Shown: positions 39,233 through 51,861 of the stretch, in pieces
Position numbering within the stretch: position 1 is the stretch's first letter
Layout: the number at the start of each line of letters is the position of its first letter
Source of the DNA: Bugula neritina
Lineage: Eukaryota > Bryozoa > Gymnolaemata > Cheilostomatida > Bugulidae
Reading direction: 5' to 3'
NCBI GenBank assembly: GCA_964035545.1
Contig: CAXIUT010000096.1
Span: forward strand, 25,665 to 89,664
Length of the DNA stretch: 64,000 bases
The notes under the pieces: model-generated
The model's input: the letters and a program-made list of their open reading frames with translations, nothing else
Database searches by the model: none
What the model was told of the DNA's origin: nothing
Made by a program: the position numbers and the translations under genes

Positions 39233-39294
39233 AATTTTTGAAATATAATAATTTTTTTATAACTTTAAATAATATCGAAAACAATCAATCCTTA

Positions 39295-40191
39295 TCATCT
39301 TTCAAAAGATATCTATAACCCTTCCCTTTTCATATCTTATTTTAACTGATGATTAATATACTATACTTATCTATACTTCTACTTGAATTCAACCAATATA
39401 CTGAAAAACTATTATTTCTATTACTACTATCCAGATATCTGCTTCTCCATTTCCAATCTCTACCTCAACATAGATATTAGCTGCTAACTTTGTTATTACT
39501 ATTGCTCTGTTTTCTACGATCTTATTGATTTCGATCTATGACTGTAATTTTATGCTTGATATATATTCTATTTTATTTGATGTTTTTGTTTGTTTATTCT
39601 CTCGTTAATTTATCTTTTCTTTGAATCAAGTTCCTTATTTTTAGATATTGTTTCGCATATCTTTTGATCTATGTCACTATCAAGAAGATTAATACTTTGA
39701 ATTTGCACTTCTATCTACTATATCTCCTACTTAATTTCATCAAATTAACATTACCTAAATAAAAGATTTACTTCTCGTTTTATTTACTACTTTAGTATCA
39801 AATCCGGATTATTTCTCAATAAACTAACTTATAAACTCTTTTGCTATATGATCTTTCTATCTTTCTTGATCTACTTCTCAAGTTGATAAGTCTATTCCTT
39901 CAATCCCAATATCTACTTGAATACATCATTCTATATCTTAGCTAGAATATCTTCAGCACCGATAGATTCTTTCAATATATCGTTCATGTAATGTTGATAA
40001 GAAGATAAACTATTAAGATCTCTCAACTATGATTGATTTCTATCAGTATTACTATGAATATGTCCATAAATCATTTGAGATCTCTTCACCTGCTTCAACT
40101 CCTACAATAATTCTTCATTTGTAGTCTATGCACTACCAAGTAACAAACCCACCTTCTCGAATAGATGGCTAGAAGACCTCTACTATATCAT
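39295..40191 (-). CDS. Gln-rich coiled-coil protein
   Basis: 298 residues, intron-free, ATG 40189-40191, TGA 39295-39297. A helical N-terminus (ELLQELKQVKRSQM) is followed by nearly continuous coiled coil. No catalytic motif; a structural or ciliary role is only a guess. Confidence 0.65.
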
Positions 40192-40269
40192 GTGTTTTAT
40201 TTATGAATTAGTTTATGAACAATTTATTTAGAAAACAAACATATTAATAGCACGTATAATTGAATATAA

Positions 40270-41200
40270 ATGACTATGAAATCAAAACGTACGCCCCTTC
40301 ATAATCTAGAAATAACCTTCAAAAATCCATTCGATCTCATCGAATAAGAAGAAGAACCCATGAGCATGCCCACTAATCGACAAAAATATGTCCCTCCAAC
40401 TCACAATGTTCACTCCCCACTTCCATTCAATCCATATTAAATTAATAAAGAATAACCTCAACAAGCTAAAACAGTCAATACACCTAACAAACAGCCTAAC
40501 TATTCAACTCAATATCAACAAAATAGTGCCAATTTTGCCAGTCCTTTTCCCAACTAATAATCAAATCATTCCACTTAAGCCTATCCATCTTCTCCATATC
40601 ATGCCGAACCGCAACCAGAAAAATAATATGTACTTGACTAAAACGGAGATCCTCCACTTCTCTAAGGTACTTTATCAATAACTAAGACATCGGTATAGAA
40701 CCTAATAAGATAAAAGAAAGGATAATAATGGTAGTTAAATTTGGACAACCTGACTACGACATCATTCATAACCCAGATCTCTCAGGCCCAATAGCCATAG
40801 CTCTAGCACTGGGCTGCCTTCTTCTCTTTGCAGGAAAAATACATTTTGGAGATATCTATGCCATGTTCATCTTTGGAAACTTGCTTATCTACTTCCTTAT
40901 TAACTTCATTTCACAAGTACTCTCTTCATAATCTAGAACTAAATAGTCCCTCTTTACAGCATTATGAGTACAATGGGATACGGCTTGCTGCCTATGCTAG
41001 CTCTTGGCCTTGTAGGAGTGTTCTTTTTTCTAAAGGGAGGGATCGGAATAGCAGTGGCTTTGGCAAGCGCAGTTTGGGCTTCCTTCGCAGCTGGTAACTT
41101 TATGGACGTTCTGATACGTGATCCAAGACCCAGGAAGAGCCTAGTAATCTATCCTTTGTTTTTATTCTATGTGTCATTTACCTTGATAGTGATCTTCTGA
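40270..41200 (+). CDS. YIPF5: Yip1-family membrane protein (YIPF5-like)
   Basis: ATG 40270-40272, TGA 41198-41200, with 20-nt introns at 40667-40686 and 40917-40936. The cytosolic N-terminus is Pro/Gln/Asn-rich; PPLLQDIGIEPNKI matches the YIPF5 PPLLEELGIN motif. Five membrane segments follow, including DLSGPIAIALALGCLLLFAG and MGYGLLPMLALGLVGVF. Yip1 proteins act in ER-Golgi traffic with Rab GTPases. Both introns interrupt conserved family sequence and are well supported. Confidence 0.92.
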
Positions 41201-41274
41201 CTCGATTTAGTTCATTTGATTTTATCATTTTCAAAGACATATATACTATTTAGTTCAATTATTACAAAGAGATC

Positions 41275-43296
41275 ATGTAAAAATCAACAAATAGAAAGTT
41301 AAACTCATCAAAGCCCAAACAATTTATGTTTAACGACCTTGTCACACAGACATAATAAAAATTTAATACAACTGCCAATCAATGGACCTCAACAAATAAT
41401 CGAAGTAAAAATAGTAGACCATCAACCAACAGAGACTACGATGATCTCGATTAAATAATAAATCAATAAATAAACTCTTTATTTATCACTTCCTAGGAAG
41501 AAGATGTCATTCGCAATGTTCTATAATTAGCAAGAAAAGGGGTATTTACAATATTAAATAGAAAATCAATCCAAACAATGCCTTTTAATTGCCTCTAAAA
41601 GTAATAGATCCTCAAGCTATTTAAAGTAGTAGCACGCGTTTTTGGAAATTCGCAACTGAATTATTACATACATCAATGCATATCTATGAAAGACGAGTAG
41701 AAAATGTTTTCATTGGAACTAACCGAATGGCAGATAACCTAACAAGAAATAATAATGATTAAGAATAAAATTAGTCAAATAGATCTAGAAGTAAAAAGAA
41801 AAAGGAGGATATGATGCGTTTTAATATTGAAGATATTGAAGAGAATTCAGCTATGTCGATGCATTAAATCAAACATGTTCATACTGAAAAAAAAGATAAA
41901 ATTAATTTTGATTAAAGTAAAGGGTTTTTCTTATGTAATCCTTTATTTCAAAAGAAATTGAAAGTTTTTGATTCTAATAATATGAGTGACTTGTTTCTCA
42001 ATAACATTGAACCCAACCCCAACCCCAACCCCAACCCCAACCCCCAACCCCAACCCCAACCCCAACCCCAACCCCTTAATAATAAATAGAAGAATCATTA
42101 TAAGAAATGGAATAAAATTATGACAGACAAATTTAGATAGATCAATATGTTGAAGATATAGTAAATAATTTTTCTGAACAAAGTTTCAAGAAATTAGATT
42201 TTATTTTAAAAAATAATGAACTTTTTTCATAGATATCTCGATTTCATTCTGTAAAAATCAGTGAAATTTTCAATTAAAACCTATAAAATTTTAACTACTA
42301 CTCTGAATACTAAGCTCTATGTGATTAATTTTTATCTAATCATAAAGAAATAACAGATCATAATAGTATTATCGATCTTTAAAGCTATCAATATGATAAC
42401 ACTCAATAATCTTCACATCAAAACTATCTCAAATGTAAAATTTATAGTATTTAGATTAGTTTAAGGTTGAAGAAGATTCAAATAATTTTTTATCTAGTAG
42501 AATTCCAGAGTCATAAACTAGAATTCAAAGAAATTGTTAAGAAAATTATGATTATATTACTGTCATGACTCCTTGGTAATTATAAAAAAAAGGAAATCAA
42601 CTTCAAGGAAGCAAAAAACAATCAAGAAAAATACTTAAATCGAAAACAATAAAATCTGTGAAAATTAGTGGTCTAAATTCCTTTTAAATTGATTTTCTAG
42701 AGTAATAAACTTTAGAAATAGATGATATCATAAAGATAAAAACACAATTTGAACCTGAATCTGTCTCTTAAACTAAGTATAAGTAGAAATATTTACTACC
42801 AAAAGTCATGTAAATAATATCTTATTCTAGGAACCCTTTTATGGATATAGTTAAAAAGAAGAAATAACAGTTAAAAGAACATAGTTAAGTATAAACTCAC
42901 CTTACTTTCAAACACCAATCATTCCATGACACAACAATGAATACGTAAAGCATTTTTACTTAAATTATACCTTAGAATAGAACATAGATGAACCAAGAAA
43001 TATTTTTACCATAAATATCTGAATAATAGACATAATCTCTTGATTTAACCCAACAAGAAATATCAACATAATGTTTAAAAAACCTAAAAATGTATGGAGT
43101 AAAAAGTATCCGATAAATAAAATCACAAATCTACAAATAATTAGAATAAAAGAAAATCCTTAGAATCAGTTAATTAAATATCAATATATCTCCAGCAAGT
43201 ATTCTGATTGTTTTTTTACACTTGGTTAATTAAAATGATTTGGTAATTCGCTGGAATCAGGATTAAAGTGATGTATAGTTATCGATCAATTGTTGA
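41275..43296 (+). CDS. NCAPH: Condensin subunit CAP-H/Barren (kleisin), split by telomeric tract G
   Basis: ATG 41275-41277; a 20-nt intron at 41542-41561 joins the N-terminus to KINPNNAFQLPLKVIDP. The family blocks TRFWKFATELLHTSMHIYER and GFFLCNPLFQKKLKVFDS follow, the latter matching the CAP-H DPMFQK motif. The frame then enters telomeric tract G. Downstream coding resumes (QNYDRQIQIDQYVEDIVNNF) and reaches the C-terminal winged-helix region MYGVKSIRQIKSQIYKQL...SILIVFLHLVNQNDLVI, ending at TGA 43294-43296. CAP-H links SMC2/SMC4 heads and is essential for chromosome segregation. The tract sits in the linker and leaves the halves out of frame by 2 mod 3. Some downstream introns are not placed. 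Confidence 0.85.
42012..42075. repeat. Interstitial telomeric tract G (C-rich), inside condensin CAP-H
   Basis: Ten CCCCAA units with one five-C unit, abutting coding sequence on both sides. Confidence 0.95.
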
Positions 43297-43582
43297 TATT
43301 TTTATCTTTATATTAAAATAATATATATAAATACAATGATAGTTGACTTTAAATAATCACAATAATTGACTCTAATTTACTTAATTATCAACAATAAAAG
43401 CAAATAGATGACAATAAATCTCATACTTACTCTAACATAAAAGCTCGAAAAGGTAAAGAAATACACTTATATTAATCAAATTAATCATAACTAATAGCTC
43501 ATATTGCTTCAAACTATTCTTATTTTAGCTTTTATCTTAAAAATAATATCAATATCAATAATAATCGACATATAGCTATCAA

Positions 43583-44986
43583 TCACTTCATAGGTTCATA
43601 TAGTTCTAATCGATATTTGATATTTTTAGGAATAACCCAAGAATAACTATTATCAAATTCCAACCAATACAATCCTTGATACTGTAGTTTAAGTTATAAT
43701 TTTTTACTAGTACTTTTATCCTCTTTCCAATACACCTTTTAAACACTCATTTTACTACCATCAAATTCATTTATTTGTCCAATAGTTTCAAATATAAACT
43801 TATTTAAATTTGCTTTTCTTGGAATAATTGATAAGTTGTCAAAATAGCATATCTTCATATTGATATCGTTCTACTAAAGATAGATATCCAGTTTCAGCAC
43901 ACATTATTCATATTAATTCGAGAAATAGATCTTTCTTGATAAACCTGCCTTGATATATAGTTCATTATAGCTCAGGTTGATATCGTTTATATTGTTGCCC
44001 ATCTACATGATCGACTACTAGACTATTTTTTGTCCTATTATCAACTACCTAAAGTAGATGAGGTTTTCTAGCTATTCTATAACTTCTTAAAAACCCATGA
44101 ATTATAAATACTCATAGAATTCTACATATTAAACAACCAAAGCAAATCTTACAGCTTTGCTTGTTCTAAGCATCAGATGTTTGACAAGATTGAGTATTTC
44201 TCGATGTTCTTCTCTGCTCATAAATTCAAGATATGCTAGACATATTTTTGTTAGCTAGGTTTGCATGTGTGTGGGAATATGTGGCTGCTTTAGGATATAG
44301 TAAATTGCTTTTTTAATGAATAGTAGAGTATTTGGGAAAGGCATGTTAGTATAAGTACAATTTTTGTATAATTTTTTTGAAGCACCCACTCTGAAGTAAA
44401 CTGGATTGAGGACTAGATAAATCAGCTAGAAGAGTTTTGTAATAGCAATTAGTTATTGTTAATTTGGTGGTTATTTATGAACAGGCTCTGATTCGACAAG
44501 TTGATTTTTAAACTTCCCAAAAGACTACGGTTAAATTTTGATAATTTATTCTTCAACCCAAAATTCTTAAGAAATCAAATCTTTAAGATCCTCATATATT
44601 TATTCCATCATAACTAGTCTCTAAAGGACAGTTTTAGTTTATTTATGAATAAAATTCAAAAGCAATTAGATTTGACTAGAAATAGTGGTAAGTTTACCAC
44701 TTCTAAGTTAAAAATTAATAATCCAATTAGAAATAATTCGATAGAAAGATGTTTTTTATCTGATCTAATTACTAAAATTCTAATTATTCCATAAACAATA
44801 ACTAAATTACTCGAAAAGAGGCAACATCTTTATAGATTAAATCTCTTAGAATGATAAAATTTAGTTGAATAGCTTCAAAAAGGAAGGCGAAGTTACCAGC
44901 TATGAATTGTTTATTATTATTTGATTGAGGATTCTTAATAGATTGTATTATAGTTCTATATTTCTGTATTGAAGAAGGTTAGTCAT
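43583..44986 (-). CDS. GOLD-domain protein with helical N-terminus
   Basis: 467 residues in one uninterrupted frame, ATG 44984-44986, TGA 43583-43585. The N-terminal ~370 residues are all-helical (MTNLLQYRNIELQYNLLRIL; later AIYYILKQPHIPTHMQ). The last ~100 residues resemble a GOLD beta-sandwich (CYFDNLSIIPRKANLNKF; QYQGLYWLEFDNSYSWVIP). The FDNSYSW motif is typical of Sec14-GOLD and TMED proteins. Membrane-traffic or lipid-linked role inferred. Confidence 0.7.
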
Positions 44987-45152
44987 GTTTATTTTTTATA
45001 GTTCGAGTTCAATTGGAGTCTTAACTATCACCTATTTACCTATCATTATCACTAATTAAATATTATTTATCTAATTTTGATAATTTGATTTTAAATTATC
45101 ATTGACTTTATCTATCTCATTGATATCGTGATGTGTAATAATATCAACAAAT

Positions 45153-46178
45153 ATGGTTTTTTCTACTCTCTAATCCTGGATAGACACTCTTTGCACTGGC
45201 AGCGACTCCTTCATCAAAGACAAAGGATATGATCTCTAAGTAGCTGAAAATTGTCTCAAACTTAAATCTTTTCTATTAAATAATGCTACAGCCTGTCTCA
45301 TAGCCATCACGCTAATTATCCTTATGCTAGTCGTGTCATTTATATTAAGAAGACTAAATAACGATAAAAAGATTTTTGATGCCAAACTACTAAACGTGAA
45401 AGTAATAACCCATGACACAAAAATATTTACATTCGACTTGCCTCAAGGATGGAACCAAATAGGACTAAAAATAGGATAACATCTAACTTTGAAGTATTAT
45501 CATTTTTATTTAGGGCTAAAATAAATGGAAAATAATAGGAAAGGAAATATACTCCTATCTCTCGATCTGATGTCAAAAGAAATTCATTTTAATTGTTAAT
45601 AAAAGTGTACTAATTGGGTAAAATGTCATCTTATGTGAATAATATGAAAATTGGTGATAAAATTAAGGTCACCCTTCCCTATGGACGATTTAATTATGTT
45701 GGAAATTCCATTGTAAGCGTCAAAGATAAGTATATTTTGTGATATATCTAGTAAAAACCAACCTGTTTTGGGGAAATTCGAACATATCTACTTGATTGGA
45801 GGCGGAACCGGTATCACTCCTCTGTACCAGGTCATCCAGTATATTTCTGAAGTCTAGGCTCCAGAAAACAAAGGACCAAAGCTGACACTTCTCTTCGCTA
45901 ATAAATCAGAAAGCGATATTCTACTTAAAGGCTAACTCTAAAATTTCTAGCTAAGCAATCCCAATTTCAAATGTTTCTTTTCTGTAGATAAGGCATAAAA
46001 GGACAACTGGACAGGTTTCACTGGATTTATCGACTAACAAAAAATCAAAGATACTTTAACAGGCGATATAAATAACACTTTATTCGCTGCTTGCGGTCCC
46101 CCAATAATGGTAAATTTGATATAGAAGATGCTGATAACAAAATTCAAAATAAATCCAGGACGTTTCTTTAGATTTTGA
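45153..46178 (+). CDS. CYB5R: NADH-cytochrome b5 reductase
   Basis: ATG 45153-45155, TGA 46176-46178, with introns at 45494-45513 (20 nt) and 45730-45751 (22 nt). An N-terminal membrane anchor (ATACLIAITLIILMLVVSF) precedes the FAD domain (RKYTPISRSD; KMSSYVNNMKIGDKI) and the NADH domain with GGGTGITPLYQVI and the terminal AACGPPIM. It transfers electrons from NADH to cytochrome b5 for lipid desaturation and sterol pathways at the ER or outer mitochondrial membrane. Length is normal for the family. Confidence 0.93.
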
Positions 46179-46219
46179 TCATCAATAACCTATCAATACT
46201 CATATTATTCTATGAATGA

Positions 46220-47090
46220 TCAATTGATTAGATATTTCTCTTTGAGTTCCATCTCTTTTAGTTTGCTCATATAGCTGACATGTTCATTCAATGAATGCTC
46301 GTTAATGTTTTTGTGATTGAGAGATGATGGACGGGACTTGAAGTTGTCTATTTGTTCTTTCATTCGCTATTTTATGTTAGAAAGATACTAAATATAGAGT
46401 AAAATACTTTACTTTATTACTAGTAGGCGAGTACAGCAGCTTGGATGGTTTGTTTGCATGCTTAAACACGTAAAAGATGATCTACTAGAGATTGATTTTT
46501 TTATTTTGAAGAATTTTTTGCTTGCAGCCATTTAGTAGAATCATTCACTACTTTTTGGTAGGCTTGCTTTTGTAAACTTTTATAGTTTTAGTATTAATGA
46601 CTACCTTTGATTTATTGAGTAAAAGAATTCAAGTTTTTTTATCTATATTTGATATGAAGTCTACCTTTACTAAATTTTTTAAGCAGCTTTTCTAATTTTT
46701 TATAGTTCCTGATCAAATCTAATATACTAATCTTCTTTATTGGGTCTAAAGGAGTTGAAAATATCTTGACAAATGGACGGAATATCAGATTAATACTTAA
46801 CTTATTTTTCTTTAACAAGTATTCCATCAAAATATCCAGCAACAATAAATTGACTTTTATCCAACTTAAGAATAAATCTAACTCTTATGATAACTACGTA
46901 GTCATATAGACGTTATCTCGATCCAAAGTAAAACTACAAACATTCAATCCTGCCTCAATATCTTTATTCTTCTGTTTTGTCAAGTTTATACCATTATTTT
47001 TAAGACTCCTACTCAAAAAATCAAGATTACTATCTCAAATCATAAGTACACGATGTCCGTCTCTACTGTATTTACTTGAATTGAAGAAAT
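46220..47090 (-). CDS. Helical protein of unknown function
   Basis: From about 47090 down to TGA 46220-46222. The main frame (QKNKDIEAGLNVCSFTLDRD, WIKVNLLLLDILMEYLLKK) is joined by a 20-nt intron near 46380-46410 to a final exon (MKEQIDNFKSRPSSLNHKN). Another small intron near 47030 probably precedes it; the start codon was not fixed. Helical, charged, no family recognised. Confidence 0.5.
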
Positions 47091-47255
47091 GAACATTTTT
47101 TATATTCAGATGATTAAATATATTAAAAATATGTCAAGAATAGGTTCTAAAGTAATTTAAAAAAATAATTACTTTAAAAATATTAATATTGATAGATAGA
47201 ATTAGTCAATAGTTTATCAATTTAATAATTATTTGTTACTTATTCTCAAATATCT

Positions 47256-47906
47256 ATGATGCGCGAAGGACCCTACGGCAAGATGAAAATCCCCTCATCG
47301 AAACTAATCTAAAAAAGAGACGTAATTATCAAATAACTCAGTCAAAGTAGCATCGAGAAAGATAAGGAATCTCTGAAATAAATTTGAAAACAGCAAATAT
47401 TGAAGAATTAAGACAAAAAGCCAAAGAAATGAGAAGACAACTATCCGATAAACAACACTAAGTTATGAACGTAGATAAGATGTATAGAATCGAAGCCTTT
47501 AAGAATCAAAATTATAAAAATTAAGTCATCTAAAATGATAAAAAATGCTAAGCTGTCAGAATGGCCCTCGCTCACCGTCTTATCGAACAATGTATATCAA
47601 CTAACATTCAGATAAAAATAACAAATAAAGTCCTCTCTTCTACAACTAAAACGGATTAAGTCCATTTGAACTCTTACTCCTGCACTACTCCCGCAACGAA
47701 TCTAACCTCGAAAACATGTATCTATTCTATCACTTAGCTGCATGATTTGCTTTGTCGATATTCAAATCAACATACATATAGTGTAGTTGCCGTGTGGACA
47801 TATCATGCATCGAGATTGTGCCACTCAACGTCTACTATATGAAAGACAATGTCCTGGGTGTGGACAGGAGATAGTTTTTGCTTAGAAGAAATTTGGAAAG
47901 AAATGA
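47256..47906 (+). CDS. RING-finger protein
   Basis: ATG at 47256 or 47259, TGA 47904-47906. The basic helical N-terminus is split by several tiny introns not all placed. The C-terminus is a RING-H2 finger: SCMICFVD, PCGHIMHRDCATQ, and CPGCGQE, then a short basic tail. Probable E3 ubiquitin ligase. Confidence 0.75.
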
Positions 47907-47938
47907 TAGTTTGATGATCTGAGTTTATTTATTTTATT

Positions 47939-48931
47939 ATGAGCGGGGAAAGAAATAACTAAAGATATCAACCCAAAGCATCATACACTTAAGAAGGTTT
48001 CTATAGAAGAAATAACCAAACAAATATGAATTTGTCTAACCTCTCGCAAAAAGAATCAGTCTACGATAACAAGATGCAAACAAATCCAGTTCATACAGTG
48101 TCTGATATGGGGTACAGCACTCTGAATCCAAATAAATTCGGAGCTGGAGCAAGTGATTTAATCAATGAACAAGAATACTAGGTATTAGCTGTTTTTTAAC
48201 TGAATAGATAAAGATAAAAAAACAGGATTTTGTAGAAAAGATTGATGAATAAATAAGTCCATATTGCCAAAATGAAAGAAGTACATAATGAATTGACATA
48301 AGCCTTTGAAAAATGTCAAGAATAGCTATAATTTTACAAAAGAAAATGCAGTCAACCTCTAGATATACGCTAATATGTATAATAGATCAATGAACTAAAA
48401 CATCTGGTCATCAGGTTGTAAGACAAAGTAACAGAATATTAAAAGAAATAAAAACGTTACAATTCTGCCAAACAATAAGATACCCATCGCAACTCATCAT
48501 AACGTAACCAAAGTATCAACAAATTTGCTATCAATAACAGCAATTAGATAATAAGAAAATAAAAGCGTTCGAAAACAGTAACAAATAATCAAGGAGATTC
48601 CCCGTAATTCAAAAAAGTAAATATAATAGAATAATACATAACAAAATATCCATATAAAATAACAAATTTTATTTCACAATTCTTATCGATGGTCTAATGT
48701 TTCAGCACTGACGCCCAAACAGCAAAAAAGCAATCAAAAGACAACCCAAAAAGAAGACTAAAAATCGGCTGGAAATGGATCAAATAAGTAGTCATCGAAT
48801 GGAACCAATTAAAAAACTATATCTAAAAAATAAAATATTTTCACAACAAATTACATAAAATCTTCAACATCCCCTAAAATAAAACATAATAAGAAACAAT
48901 CGATATAATACTCAGTGCCATATCTACATGA
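47939..48931 (+). CDS. Gln-rich coiled-coil protein
   Basis: 330 residues, intron-free, ATG 47939-47941, TGA 48929-48931. Disordered N-terminus (RYQPKASYTQEGFY), coiled coil from ~95 to 190, then a basic C-terminal half ending in a Trp-containing helix (LKIGWKWIKQVVIEWNQL). Starts 33 nt after the RING gene stop on the same strand. Confidence 0.65.
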
Positions 48932-48946
48932 TAATCAATAAATTTA

Positions 48947-49273
48947 TCATAATTGATAATAAACCGGATGACTTTTATCATAAAAATAATTTTTTAAATT
49001 TGTTACTCGGTTTATATCCTAGATCCTTATCGATGATACTGGTGAATTCGATGATCTACTGGGCGAAGAAGCGAATATCTTCCTCAAACGACCCTTCGAC
49101 TAGGGACGCTCATCCGATCTACGAGATATGTTTGAATAGTTTGACATTGAATTTACCTCAGATAACTATGAATTCGCATAGTGCTTTGATGATGTCTATG
49201 ACACTGCTAAACTTTTATGACATGATCTCATCTTCTATATGAAATCGTACTCATATCGCCCGAGTTCTCCCAT
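48947..49273 (-). CDS. Small Ser/Arg-rich protein
   Basis: 108 residues, ATG 49271-49273, TGA 48947-48949, intron-free. Ser/Asn/Arg-rich with SSPSRSSNSPVSS. Its stop is 15 nt from the converging stop at 48931. The opposite strand also has an open acidic frame here (IDDTGEFDDLLGEEANIFLK), so the strand choice is not certain. Confidence 0.45.
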
Positions 49274-49432
49274 TGGAAAACCTTAGATCAATGAATAATC
49301 TATATTTTGGTTAATAGTTGATAAATATTTGAGATATCTCACAGCTGATACATACTATCTCTTTTATTTGAACAATCTAATAAGAATCTATAGCTACTAT
49401 ATTGTAAGTTGTCTTTATTCCAAACTATATTA

Positions 49433-50533
49433 TCAATATATTTACTTCAATTTTTGATTATACTTAGAAATATAATTAAGAATAAAAGTATATATTTGAT
49501 CCATACAACAAAAGATACTTAACTATATTTTACTCTGACCCATCTATTTCTGTCTCTTCTAATCCAAATTCAATATTCTAAGCTAATGTTTACTATTCAT
49601 CAATAAATAATTTATCTTCATTTACTACTATCTACGCTACTATTGCCTACCATCCAACCACCACATCAATTTCATATAAAACGATCCTATCTATTTCCTC
49701 TATATTCCACAAAATACAAGACTTATCTGCAGTTCGTTTCTTTTGTTTCTCTAGGCTGATAACATCCACTAGTATTATAAAAATTTAAATGTCTTTGTCT
49801 TCTTCTCGTTTATCTGACCCACGTCGTGCAACTTCCAACTCAATTTCGCATGAATTTTAGGGTTTATCTTCTTGTTCAGGATTGACTTACGAAGGACTTC
49901 ACATAGATTGTGAACTGATGTCACCTTTCGCGACTTCATTATCAACTCAAATATCTTCTACTAGTCGTTATTGCCATTTCGAATGGCTCTATCTAAAATT
50001 TAATTTAGTATCTTTTCATGTAGCCCTTTTATCTTATCCTATGAATTCAAATATACTTCACTTAGATGCTGTGCAAGAAACGATATGCAAGCATTAAGTA
50101 GAGAATACCAACACTGCGACCCGTTTTCTTGATTTTTAAGTTTTTTATGAGTCTACTAAAGAAACGGTATGCAATTATTAATACTAATAGAAGAAATAAC
50201 TATCTACCCTATGAAGTTTTACTGGAATAGATCAATTCCAACAAAATCTGCAAATCGTAATGTACCTATCAACAATTCCGTCTCCAATGTTTTCTATCGA
50301 TATATCAACATATTTTTAGTCAGATAGTTTTAGAACATCATAACGACATCTGTATTAGCACATTTTAGTGGTATTTGGTATGTATCTTGGATTGTTTTTT
50401 TATGCGATTATGACATCTATGTCATCAAATCAAAACGACTTATCTGAAATAAAGTTGATCCTTTGTTTTCCTTCTATACGTAGATTTTTATGTCGCTTGA
50501 TGTCAGTTCTCGGTCGAGGATGTTGTCCTACAT
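49433..50533 (-). CDS. BTB/POZ-like protein
   Basis: 366 residues, intron-free, ATG 50531-50533, TGA 49433-49435. The N-terminus follows a BTB-like order (DIKIYVQKENKG, then FQISRFDLM, IPLKCANTDVVMMFQNYL, and LLIGTLRFADFVGIDLFQQN), followed by a helical region as in BACK domains. The C-terminus is Gln-rich and basic. BTB proteins often recruit Cullin-3. The assignment rests on motif order only. Confidence 0.55.
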
Positions 50534-50679
50534 TCAATTATTCAAATTATATTTTTACTATTAATTGAAAATATTAGTTTATTATTTTATTTAACTACCC
50601 GAAAGGGGTACTATGGATTATTTCAAGTAAATTACGATAAAATTGACTAAATTATGAATAAAATAAAGACTATAAAAAA

Positions 50680-51219
50680 TCATTCATATCCTTATGACTC
50701 AAATATGTCATCTTCCTTTATTTCTTCTTCTTCTTGATCTTCCTCTTACTCATGTTTGATCTTGATGTGGATCATCAAGGTCTCCTCGTCTCGGTATGTC
50801 CTTTTACAATAAGGACATATCTCTCCTGCCTCCTCGATCCTTCTCCTTCTTCGCCCAGCTATCGGGCCCACTGCCTCTTCATAATCGTTGAAGAGGATCT
50901 ACCATAAAAAAAGAGGTACCTCTATCTTATCTAGCCTCTTAGAGAAGCCCTAGAGTTGCTCCTGGAACGCTACGATATTTTGCCTTCCTACCTCATTGAG
51001 TAGGAAGCGCTTCCAAAATTTATCGTAGTAGTTCGTCTGATGGTTATACTGCTAGCACTCGGCTGTCAAGTCGAAGTGCTAGCAGATGAAGGACTTATTG
51101 TTGGCCTTCAACTTCTGGATTCTCTCTAGAATCTGGCCCTCTATTTTAGTTATTCTATCATAGAGGGCGGTCTCCTAGAGATTCGGGGTGTCTCTTTGCT
51201 TGAGCAACTTTTTTTTCAT
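50680..51219 (-). CDS. C2H2 zinc-finger coiled-coil protein with GC-richer codon use
   Basis: 179 residues, intron-free, ATG 51217-51219, TGA 50680-50682. N-terminal coiled coil (ETALYDRITKIEGQILERIQ), a helical middle, one C2H2 finger (EICPYCKRTYRDEETLMIHI followed by KH), and an acidic tail. Codon use is clearly GC-richer, with more CTC/CTG, AGG and TAG than its neighbours, which may mean high expression or a different origin. Confidence 0.7.
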
Positions 51220-51332
51220 TTATTATACTATTATTATAAATTTGCCTTCTAGAGTCCGCAATTTATAGAAGAATAGTCCGTATTTGATAATTTATCAATA
51301 AATTATCATTTTTATCAGGAGTTTCCTGTAAA

Positions 51333-51401
51333 CCCAACCCCAACCCCAACCCCAACCCCAACCCCAACCCCAACCCCAACCCCAACCCCAACCCCAACCC
51401 C
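51333..51401. repeat. Interstitial telomeric tract H (C-rich)
   Basis: Eleven to twelve CCCCAA units, 113 nt upstream of one minus-strand start codon and 220 nt downstream of the next gene's stop: an intergenic position. Confidence 0.95.
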
Positions 51402-51621
51402 TTTTTCTATTAGCCAAAAGATGAAATAACGTATAAATTGCTATTTTATTATTTTCTACCTTCTATCCCATCCTTCACGGTATCTAACAATAACATACTC
51501 TACAATCAATTATACTTCAAAAAAACTTGTTTTCATCATCATTAGTCAAACTAAGCTACCCAAAAACTACTACAATTCAAACAAAATAAATAGATAAAAA
51601 TAAACAAATAAACTATAAATA

Positions 51622-51861
51622 TCAAATACGCTGGCTCTTCTTGACTTTATCTTTCTGCAAGTTGAACTATTACCATAGTTTTGCAGATCTTTCGGCCGGT
51701 GATAGATGCGGATAGAACTTGAGCATCTTGCAGACTTCAGCATCATGATAGTTCATGAAGTCTGAAGGCTGCAGAGGCCCCTTCTCCTTCTTATTCCTCA
51801 TGTACTATTTTCTTTGGCGATCGATTCTCTCCAGTAGCTGTTCTGACCTTTCTTCCTCCAT
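51622..51861 (-). CDS. Small basic protein, unknown
   Basis: 79 residues, intron-free, ATG 51859-51861, TGA 51622-51624. Helical N-terminus (EERSEQLLERIDRQRK), central DFMNYHDAEVCKMLKFYP and LSPAERSAKLW, basic end. GC-richer codons like the zinc-finger gene across tract H. Confidence 0.55.

Noticed and set aside
48928-50568. Plus-strand frames in this interval
   Set aside because: A 366-codon uninterrupted minus-strand frame with natural composition explains most of it; the remainder is covered by a second minus-strand frame with lower confidence.
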